Part shown: positions 9,400 to 21,300 of the stretch, piece after piece
Layout of the letters: each line of letters starts with the position of its first letter
Position numbering within the stretch: position 1 is the first letter of the stretch
From: Pampus argenteus
Taxonomy: Eukaryota; Chordata; Actinopteri; Scombriformes; Stromateidae
Assembly (NCBI GenBank): GCA_036937835.1
Contig: CM072873.1
Location: 7,710,001-7,774,000 of the forward strand
Length of the DNA: 64,000 nucleotides
Direction: 5' to 3'
Translations under genes and position numbers: made by a program
Notes under the pieces: model-generated
Databases searched by the model: none
Told to the model about the DNA's origin: nothing
The model's input: the letters and a program-made list of their open reading frames with translations, nothing else

Positions 9400-12300
9400 T
9401 CAGGCTACAGAACTGTGACACAGCGGGCAGCAGTTATATTTACTTATCTCCTGCTCTAAAGCACAGTGTTTACACGCACTGCACATCCAGAACTGGTACT
9501 CCTGGATTGGCAGACCTGTCACTATGCATGTGGGCAACTTTCCCTCCGTCCTAAAAGGGGAACAAAAATAGAATTAGTTAGAAGTTGATTCAAGGAATAT
9601 TTTGCCATGTGTAGCATGCAAAGCAGCAGATGGATTAAAGGCAGATACGACTTTCCAATTAAATGATGTAGTTGACTGTCCTTAATACGATGAATTACGA
9701 TGGTTAATGCATCATAGAACATATTTCACATGACAAATATTATACAGTGTAGACACAAATAAAACACAAATGTAATTGTTAATGCTAATAATTTTAAATA
9801 CTTGCATAATATTTGGTTAAATCTACAGTTTTGTTCTGGATGAATTATCCCTGCTTATCTAAAGTCAGACAGATAGATTTTTCTTCTTCTAGGAGAAACA
9901 GTTACATGAGTCTGCATACATTAATCACCTGAGCTAAGCTAACCTCACGGAGAACAACATCAGTGTTTGGTGCTCTCACCCCTCCGATGAGCCGTCCAGC
10001 TCCATCATGCGGCTGTCCTTCGGGGTGTGCTTGGTGAAGATCTCCAGGGCCAGATCCTCGTACAGCTGACGCTGTTCGGGTTTCAGACTGTCCAGAGACT
10101 CCAGCTTGATGAAGGCCTGTGAGCATGTGCCGAAGGCTCGGTTGGCTGAGGCACAAATGGCAAGCAGAGAGTAGATGTCCACCGCAGGGATGATGTCCTC
10201 ATATTCACGCAGGTGAAGGGCTTTTAAGAATGAGTTGAGAACAGTGAAGCGTTGAGACTCTCACTATGTCTGGCTGAGTCTAGGACAGGAAACTAACTTT
10301 GACTAGTACTGCTGTGTAGATAATTGAAAGTTTTAAATTTAAAAAAAAAAAAGTGACAGAATTATTAATTGCTCTTTCTGAGGTTTGTCCCAGTACTTTC
10401 TCTAGATTAATTTCTTTGTATAACTTTTAAGGAGACTGATCTAAAACTAGGTATCTATCTTGTTATGATTATGACATATTGATTGTGTACAAATGTTACA
10501 AATAACAGAATAATTACTTCATAAATATGTAAAGACAACACTTGGGTAAATAAAGCAATTTATGTTTGAATAAGAGAAAAAAAAGTGTTACAACTCATGT
10601 ACTCAACTCTCATCTTTGATGTGAAATATGAGTTATTGTCCTGTGTGACTGGGTAATGTAGCCACAAGGGGGCACAAGCCAGTGTCTTATTGTGCCGGTC
10701 CCAAGGGCGGATTAATACAGAGGGTTGTGTCAGAAAGGGCATCCGACATGTGATTGGGTACCTGTGCGCATGGCGTTCTCCGTGTAGCCTTCATACAGCT
10801 GCCTTTGTGCAAGCAGGAAGAAATGATACGCCTCTGCTCCGCGCCACGCGTGGTCCACAATACGATTGTCTGCAGAAGTTGCGTCTTCCTCAAGCAGCCC
10901 AGAAAGTGCAAATGTTGCCTATTCACAACATGAAGTAAATTAACTAAATATGGTTTAGAGTACAGTATATGATGTCTTTCTATACATCTAAAATGACTTT
11001 GACCAACTGTAGAATAGGCCATAAACAATATTAAAAAGAAAACTATATTAATAGTATATATGTGTATAAAGTACATTGTAATATATTTGTCTACCTCAGA
11101 CTTCTTCCCTTTGGCTTTACTCTGCTGTGACGTCTTCACCTGCTCGTGGTAATTTTCAACAAGACGTGCAGCCAGCACATAGAGCTTCTTCACCCGCAGC
11201 GGTCGGGTCCTTTTCTTCGCCTCCTCGCCTGCTATCTGGAAACATGGATGAATGCTTACATTCACATTTTATTATTCCACATCTAGTACACAGGGGAGTT
11301 TTTTTTGTTAGTCTTTCTCTCGCTGACCTATCATTATCTTTTTAAAGAAAAATCAGAAATATTGTATAAATACTAACATAAAATAAAAAAAATCCCTGTC
11401 CCAGGTTTCTCTCATTTCAATGTATTATATTTTTTCAAAATATTAACCACCTTTTTTAAAATACTGCTCTATGAAAAGGTGCTGATGGAAGCTGGAAGAT
11501 GAACAATCGCTAGGTAATTTCACCTCTACTGAAAATGTATTTTTTGTTGCTTTGTTCATCTGAATTTACTGGGAAACACATAAAACCTTTAAGTTCAATA
11601 TCTTATTTTTGATGGGAAAACTAACCTTAAACATGAGTTTGGCTGCATCAAGGAAATGGTGAGCTTTCTGATAAAGTTCCACCGCCTCCAGAGTTTTATT
11701 CTTCTCAAGAAGATGTGAAGCATATTTAGAAAGAAGCGATTTTATCTCCTTCATGTTGTGGGTTCTGGCAAGTTCCACTGCTTTGTTCCACTGTGGGACA
11801 ATGGCAACATAAAAAACAACAATAATTACCTCTGCATGTAGCTTTTGGGATATATTAATCATAATGTACTGATTTTAAAAGCAGGATGTACTTGGAACTG
11901 GTGACTGTGAAAGAAATGAAGTCACTTTCTCACATTCAACCCCTGCAACTGCATATCTTACTTATGGTAAAACCACAACAGTTAGACATGACACTATTTT
12001 TAGATCCATCTATGGCAACAGGAAGTTTAAAAGTGAGCGCTCTTTCATTTCAATGTCAAAAACGCAGCATTAACACAGCAGGAGGAAGAGCCTGGACTGC
12101 TAATGACCTGTCCTTTTGGATAAACACCGGGTCAATTACAGAATAACATCCTTTAAACTGAAGCCAGCTGAGGCCCCACATTCTTACAAAGTGAAGCAGT
12201 TGCAGCTGACATGAAACCGATGCTCCCATCTATATATGTAAATTATTCCATGCAACTGTATAATGCTATCCTTTCCAACCTTAAAACCTAAAACAACCAT

Positions 12301-15300
12301 TTTTTTCTTTAACCAAATGTTAGTGTTAACATTGGAAGATCATATTTTGAGTGTAGTTTTCGCACTCTGGGGCTAAATATCACTCAGGAAGAGGACAGGA
12401 GTGGGAGGACAGCAGGTGTCACTGTGGCTGCTGTGGTCCAAAGCTGTTAAAAGATGTTTTTTATAATCTGAAGATCACTGAGGGAATGCCACGTGCGTCA
12501 CTCAGAAACGCTAACGTCACAGGTTTTCTGTCTCTTCCTCTCACCTGGTTGAGATGAACACACGTGTCAACGGCAGCTTTGGGCTGGTTGCACTTAAGGT
12601 AGGCGTTCACAGCCTGTTCACACATGCCCACAGTGGCAAACATCTGACCAATCTCCTGCGACAGAGAACATGTGGATAACAGCAGCAGATGAGATACTTT
12701 TATTCAGAAGGTACATATACGTAGAGTCTGAAACTACAGCAAAAGATGATATCAAAGAATTATTATTTTTTGGTTAATCCTGAACATTTGGCTCACCGGC
12801 AAAAGTTTATGATTCTCTGGTAGCGTGGCGGTCAGCCTCTCCAGGTCATTGTAGTCCTCTAACATGTAGTAGCATTCTGCCAGTCTCTCCTGGTTACGAC
12901 CCTGAAGGTAGTACTGCACTGCGTTGACCCTTGAAAAAGGAAGAGTTGATCAAATCAGCTACAGTAATGTAGTTTTTCAATACCTCTGCTGGTAAATAGT
13001 GACATTCAAAAGAGGAGTATATCTGTAGTTTTTGCTGTTTAATATTTCCTAACTATACTAACTGATACTAAATGCTGTTGAGATTGGATATGCAAGAGTG
13101 TATACATTAAGGTATAAATTTTGTATATTTTTCATTGCTCGATGCTCTTCAAGTAATATTCCCTGTAGAAAGAATTACTTTATAATTCACAGTACTTTAA
13201 CATTTACAAATTTATAACATACTATAATAGTTGTAAGGAGACATAAGACCACACTAATAATAAATGTATCAACAACTAAAACATCCAAACAGGTGTATAA
13301 ACAGATAATAAATGGTTGATTCAATAATATAAGTTGTGATTAGTAGTTTATACACTAGTAGACTGTACAGACGTTATAGACTAAACAGATAATCAGAGAA
13401 AAAAGATAAATGAAATCCCAATACCACTTCTGTCGGTCAGCGAAGTAATCTCCGATTGCATTATAAGCCTGCTCCAGCAGAGCATCATCACAGTCACCAG
13501 AGCCAGTTTTGAGCAGTTGGAGCACCCTGAACCAGTCTCCCAGCTTGATCCTAAGGCTGATGGCAAGGTCCCTAGACACACAGAAAAACATCCAATGGCC
13601 ACTATTACCATTAAGCCTGATATTGGTGGCAATATCTTACACAATAACACTAGAATTAAATCCAACACAGATTTAACAAAAAGAACAAACAAAATATGAA
13701 TTTAGGGGATGTTTCATCAACAAATATGACTCAATTTTACCTGCGATCCATGTCCAGGTACATCCGCTCAGCTTCCTCAAACCTGCTGAAGTAAGCTGCC
13801 ACCTCCGCCTGTTTCATGGGCTCGCTCTGCAGGTTGCCCAGGCGCTTGACAAACTCAATGCCCTGATAATCTTTGCAGCGGACAAAGGCCCGCTCTGCCG
13901 TCTTCAGATCCAGTTTCTGGAGGGCTGCCTCAGCAAGCAGGCGCCTGACAGGTTGATAATGGAGAGAAGGGGAGTCGCTATCAGTAGGGCTGAATGGCTT
14001 TATGTATATGTAGAAATTCTTCTACCAATCCTACTTTGATTAATTGAGATATCAACTGGAATGGATCTACTGAGCCAGAATTAGGCAATAAAATGTAAGA
14101 AGTCAGTGATAATTGTAACTAATCTGTGTCACATTCTATTACTCTATGACTTGAAAGAACATTTTTATGTCACAGACTGGAACCATGTTTGAAGTTGTCA
14201 GATTTTGAGGGATGCTGCAAAAACTGGCATGCCAGCCAGCCGGCCAGAGAACACACATATACTACAGCGATCACACTGCTGCAAAAGATTTACACTCTGC
14301 CGCCATCTTCCCACACCACCATACAGAATATGCTCAGATGGAAAAACTCACTTTTTTTCACCTTTTTCTTAAATATAGAAAATGTAAAAGAAATGTTAAG
14401 CTGTGAAAAGAATAATTCCGTTAAATGTGAAAACTTTAGGAATCCACATGCTGAATTAAACGCATGAGAATTTTGCATTTACCAGAGTCTTGGGTGAGGA
14501 TTGTCTTCAATGAACTGCGAAGCATCTTCAATCCCGACTTTTTCAATCAGCGCGCGGCTGTCTCTCAGAGAGCGGATTTCAAAGTTAATGAGGTTGTCTT
14601 TGTTTGGCCTCTCTGGATCCTGGAAGGAAACATCTCATCACTGAATGTTTCATTCAATCAACAGATACAAACTACACATTTGAACCCTTTCAAGGTAATA
14701 AAAACTCATGCCTAATACCTCTCAAAAAGAAATTCTTAGCATTTTGTAATCATCTGTAACCATACTACTATAAATCTTTCTGCTTTTAGGTTATTTAAGA
14801 TGTAAAATAGAGCTTTCACTTGACACCACGAAAAAATAAGTATGTTTATGTTTATATGTGTGTGATTGTGTTGCCATTCAAATGACATCAAAACTTTACC
14901 TTCATGATTTCATCAAGCAGGACAGATTTGATTTCCAGGTCCTCAAAGTTGCAGATGTATCCAGACGTTTGGACGGGTTCCTGTTGTTAAGATGGAATAA
15001 ATGATTATAACAGTAATCTCAGATGTCCATTTAGAATAGAAATAAATGGGAACAATAAGACATCATACTCACCTCTGGGTCCAGGTTTCTAAACACATAC
15101 ATCCTGGTCTTCTCCATCATTGCAAACAGATCAGGGTTGTCTTTCGCCCACTTCATGTCCCAAACATCCTTGCGCTCAAACTTGGACGGATCTCCGGCAG
15201 ATGCCTGATTGCCAGTGCCGTCGTCTATAGAAGCACGAACTTCCAGGTCCAACAAAGTCAGCACGCCTGCGATGTCGATTGTGGCCAGTCGGCTAAATGC

Positions 15301-18300
15301 AATAATGTGATGTTCAGATATCAAATTTGGCAAACTGTCTTTGAGCTGATTCATAATGAATATCCTCACAAAAACTGAAATCTTGGAATCTGATCTTGCC
15401 TGGAGTTGCAGTTCAAAGAGAGATAGTAGGCTCTGTTGTTCAGAGTGTATTTCTGGATGAGAACAACATTTGGGAGGCTGTATTTGTGTATAATGCCAGA
15501 CTCACGGCCCTGTAAGCACAAACCCAGAATCAGTGTTTTTACTTTTTTGTTGCACGATTCAAAATTCTGCAATAAAAACAGATGTACGTACCACAATCAG
15601 TGTCTTATCTGATGCTGTAATACAACAGATGGGATCTCGTGTTGCCTGAAATAGAACAGAAACATACATGACAATGTATGCGCTTCATTCATATGTATAA
15701 TTATTACAAATTATTACAGCGAAAACCAAACAAAAACTATATTTAAAAAAATAATAATCACATGCCCTAGCTACTCTCTTTAAATGTCTCAGAAGTGTAC
15801 TAGACTCAATTTTTGATTCTGTGTTTCTGAGATAAAAATGTCACTTACTGTGAAGGCTTTTGCAAAATCTGGCCCACTGTCATTGGCTCCAGATGGATTG
15901 CTGTCAATGTGATAGACCCTAGAAAGGCAGGAAGTGCGGACAAATGAGAAGGAGCTAGAGAGACAGCCAGGCACACACTTTCCACTGAGGTGACTTTTAG
16001 TCGAGGTGCTATGATAGCCCTGGCAGAACATTAAGTCATGCCCAGCCTGTCTAGAACCTCAGTGGCATTTCATTCAGGTGAATGAGTCCTTTTCAGGTTT
16101 CACCCACTGACTGACACAATCTAGCCTTGTGGTTATCTTGCCTCTCTGTAACTTTCCATGAGCTGCTTGATGTGCACTGTAAATCCTGGCACAGGCGTTG
16201 AATTCCTTCCTCATCCACCAACAGGCTTTGTTGAATACTCTCCAGTATTCCAGTTTAGTTCCACCTCCACTGTTCTGTTAAATGTTAAACCTCACCTCTC
16301 CCTTCCCTCCTTTTTGGTTCTGGTCACTTGGTTGATCTCCAAGGCAGTTAATTTCTTCGCCACTCGGTACTGCCACAAGTAGAAAGCCTCTTTGGATGCA
16401 GCAATCACATGCGTCTTGGTCATGGTGACAAACAGCGGATCTGACCGAGAAGACAAGACATCTAAAACTGACCAGTATCCATACATATCAACAGTTACTA
16501 GAACCAGATTCAGTGTGCATGTATTCCAACAAGCAAGTCCTGGAGTGTTCTCCTAGGACAATTGCAGTATATTTGTACAGACACACACTCTTCGAGTGCC
16601 AACGGGCTCCTCAGCAAACATTCGGCCATGTCATGCAGAATGCTGAACATCTGCAAGATATAAAGACACCCAGTTCTCACTGTCTGTTTGCTATACGATG
16701 CTGAGGGCCCATGAGAGATGTAACTGTGGAAGACAGGAGGCAGAATGCCAACCACCATTTCTTTATACAGAGGGTGTGATCTCTCACATTGGCTTCAAGA
16801 AATACTTCAACCTCATGGTAAATTAGGAGTTTGACCAACTTGCTGCTGTGGCGCATGAAGATCTTTTACTTCTATATGTAAACTTGCAGGACACACAGCA
16901 TATTTAGGATATATTTTAGATTGTATGTTAAGTTTAAAGGATGTACTGACTAGGAGGCACAACAATATTAATTTCTCTACATTTACTGTCTGAACTCACC
17001 AATGTCAATGTATTTTGAATCCAACGGAGTCCCAATGGAGTTGCACAGAATCAGGACATACTGGAAAACACACAGTAGCGCTAAATTATTTTACAGTCAA
17101 TTTAGGAGCCTCTTTTAAAAGAAATAGCCCTCATTTGGGTGTGTGGTTTTCAAAGTATACATTACCCTTGCATGAGTCCCAGACTCTAACTCAGCATCCT
17201 CCTTTGTAGCAATAAATTACAAAAACAGGACGCAAGACAGCAGATTATCAGTATCTCTATGTAGTCTACTTTAGGAGTAGTCTACCCTAAGAGACTAAAT
17301 ATTAAATAGAATAGATCTGTCAAAATCAATGGCTGAGCTTGACTGAGTCATATAGCATATATTCAATCTTCAGTGTGGTATATATATCGTCACAGATGCT
17401 GTTGCCATGTTAGGGACATATAATCTGGTGATATTAGTACCTGAGGCTGGGTGTCATCTGCCTTGCTGGTCAGGACACAGAAATCTCCTGATGTAGTGAT
17501 GGACATCAAGCTCTTGACATATTTGACAAACTTCTCGTTGTTTTTGGTGTCCCAGAACACCACGCAGTACTCTTGCCGCTCTGGCTTTGTGTAGGCGTAC
17601 ACCACTGTGCTGCAACAGTAGCCCCACTGTAGAAGCAAGAAAAGAGCTGGTGAGATTCACCGTTATTAATACGACATGCTGTTGATTTGGTCTGTGATCA
17701 TTTTCGTAATCAGTATACTATTAATTCTGGCCTTAAAGATTAAAACTGCCCAGCGTTTTTGAACATACTTATGCTAGTGTGAAATGCCTCCAAGTTAATT
17801 TTAATAAGCAAGTTGTATTTACCTTGTAATCCGGTCTTATATTTGCAAAGTAGATGTAGGAGTCCACCGCCAGGCCAATACGCAGCCCTCCTCCCTCCCA
17901 GGCAACTCCTGTCATCTGCTTCCCAGGCACCTTCAGAGTTCTCAGATGCTGTTCAAACACCAGCGAGTGTGAGTCTCATAGCATTTTTAGTAGTGTGGGA
18001 TTTGGGAGTGTGATGGATAATAGATATTTTTTTTATCAATATTAATGACAACAGTTTTGCCCATTGCTGGGATTGACGCTCTTTTAACTTCAAATACCCT
18101 GAGCACATGCAATTTTTAACTGCTTATTGATGCAGTACCACTAGCATTGCCACATATTTCATTCTTAATTAAAAATAATCTATTGAAAAATGTTAATATA
18201 TGTTTATGACTGTGGAGTAGCCATACTCGTGCTATTAAACAGATAAAAGTAATCGGACGTTGGCCTGAGTGTTTCACTGTTTCACAGTTAAAACCCCCCT

Positions 18301-21300
18301 TTCGGAGGGAAGTATTAGACTAAAGTAGTTAGTCGAGTATATCCAAACAATGACAATGAGGTCTAATATATATATGATTTTCATGTTTAAAAGTCTGCGT
18401 AAAGGAGCTAAATCTTCACCCTCACCTCTCCAAATGGTGTGTAGAACTGTACTACATTGAATTCTTTCTCTAAATTTGAGGCTCTGAGGGATCCTGCCAC
18501 TGCCAGCACACTGCCACAATGATTCCACTGGATACTGACCACGTTCATCATAGTGTCAATACACACTGGGTCTGAGGAAAAAAGAAAAGCAAATATTTAA
18601 CTTAAGTGTAAACTGGAAAAAACACTGCAGCCTTCTCCAAGATTTTTTTCATGTTGCTTACTTTCATCATTTTCGTAGCGCATGATCTGACATCTTCCAT
18701 TGTCAAAACAGATAGAGAGACATGGACAGTCTGGTTCAACATAACCCCCAGTTCCTGCGTACCAGTGGATACCTGCTATACTGATGGCTCCAGTCGTATT
18801 AGTGAGGCAGCTGATGGTCATTTTCATCTGAAACATAACACAGATATCACAAGAAAACCAACATAAGCTAATATGTAGTTAGTAAAAGCAAACGTGATGG
18901 AATGCAATGAGCTTGAAAGAGAAGGAGAAACATTTTCATAAAAAATAGCAAATAGCAAAACTTTACAAAAGAAATAAAACTATTTTTAAATCAAATTTCA
19001 TGTGGGCACATGGTGCAAAATGTAGCAAACAATGTTGCAGCTAGTGTCAATGGTGAATATCAGTATATTTTCTGTGTCACCAAAAAGTCAGACATTTTTC
19101 AAATCCTACTAATATTTGTGGATCATAAACATGGCCATACCCATCCATGAAAAAACTTAAAGACATACAATATGCCCTCTGATAGCTATCAAAATACCAA
19201 AGTTGTGTTGCTACTAACTGCCACTAAGTGCACCCTGCACAGGAAGTAATTTAGTACTACATGAGTGTTTACTAAATTGCAATGACATTGCTATGTTGCT
19301 TAAGCTTGTGCACTCACTATAAAGTTTCCTTGATTATCATAGATGTGGACATCCCCGTTGGCCATGCCGAAGAGGAGGATCTTGCTGTCTGGTGACCACG
19401 CCACATGAGCAAGCTGATTTCCTTTTAGCTCCTTTCCCCAAATCCGGTTACCTAAAAATAAAAAAGGCCTTTATCCTCCTGTTCGTGTTAATTTCCATTC
19501 ATGCAGTATGTAAACAAAGAAACCTTTCTCAAAGGAGCCTAAGTGATTAATTACATTTCAGTAATCATGCTGTAAGGTTGTTTACCATCTACAGATCCGA
19601 CAATGACGGCCCCATCTTCATACACAATGCAGATCTTTTGACCGTCAGCGTTCCAACTCATACTCCTCACCACTGATTTGTTCCTGTTGTTGATCATCTC
19701 CTCATACCATGCACCTTAGGAAAGTAACAACTCAAAAAGGTAAATTTATTACAAGACAACCTGTAGTTTTAGTTAGACGGCAGTGATTACCTTTGTAGAG
19801 CATCCATACAATAATGAGTCCATTCTGGTCGCTGGTTGTCAGTTTTTCATACTGTTCGTTCCACGTAACAACTTGCACTGCACCTGCAATTGTTATAAAC
19901 ATCAGTGTCAGATATCTTTTTCCGTTGCTGAGCAACATCCACTTCCTTTCCTTTTGTGGTCAAGTCCGTTGCAAACTACTTCTTCTCCTTTCGGCTTTTT
20001 CCTTCAGGGGTCGTCACAGTAAATCAGTTGCCTCCATCTAACCCTGTCTTCTGTATCTTCTTCTCTCACACCAACTACCTTCATGTCCTCTTTCACTACA
20101 TCCATATGTCTCCTCATTGGTCTTCCTCTAGATCTCCTGCCTGGCAGTTCAAAACTCAGCATCCTTCTACCAATATATTCACTATCTCTCCTCTGGATAT
20201 GTCCGAAGCATCTCAGTCTGGCGTCTCTGACTTTAGCTTTATTCTTCTGTAGTTGCCACAACTCTGCACATCTTACTTTGTTCTTAAAGATGGGCACGAT
20301 CACATTTCTCCATCGTCTCATCATCTAAAATCCTGTTGAACAACCCAGTCAAAAACTCTACTGCCACCTCTCCTAGACACTTCGATACCTCCACAGGCAT
20401 ATCATCAGGACCGAGTGCCTTTCCACTCTTCATCCTTCTCATTCTTCATCGTTCTCACCCATTTTCCTCATTGATCAACTCTTCAAAGTACTCTTTCCAT
20501 CTTCCCATCACACTACCAGCACCTGTCGATACACTTCCATTCCGATCCTTAATCACCCTGACCTGCTGTACGTCCTTCCCATCTCTGTCTCTGCCTTGCC
20601 AACCTGTACAGATCAGTCTCTCCCTTCTTACTGTCCTCTTCTTTAGCCTTTGCCACTTCTACTTTCACCTTACGCTGCATCTCTCTGTACTCCTGTCTAC
20701 TATCTTCAGTCCTCTCAGTGTCCTACTTCTTCTTGGCTAACCTTTTTCTCCGTCTACACTCCTGCACCTCCTCATTCCACCACCAAGTCTCCTTATCTAC
20801 GTTCCTTCCAGATGACACCTACCTGTCTTCCTGATCACATCAGCTGTAGTTGTCCAGTCATCTGAAAGCACCTCCTGACCACCCAGAGCCTGTCTCAACT
20901 TCTTCCTAAAAGTCATGCAACGGTCTTCCTTTTTCAGCTTCCGCCATTTTGTCCTCTGCTCTAACTTTGCTGTCTTCATCTTCCTTACCACCAGAGTCAT
21001 CCTACACACCACCATCCTATGCTGTCTGGATACACTCTCACCTACCACTACTTTGCAGTCACTGATCTCCTTCAGATTACACCGTCTACACAAGATATAG
21101 TATACCTGTGTGCTCCTACCTCCACTCTTATAGGTCACCCTATGTTCCTGCCTCTTCTGAAAGAAAGCATTCACTTCAGCCATTTCCATCCTTTTTGCAA
21201 AATCCACCACCATCTGTCCTTCTGCGTTCCTCTCCTGGATACCAAACCTGCCCATCACCTCCTCATCATCTCTGTTTCCTGCACCAACATGTCCATTGAC

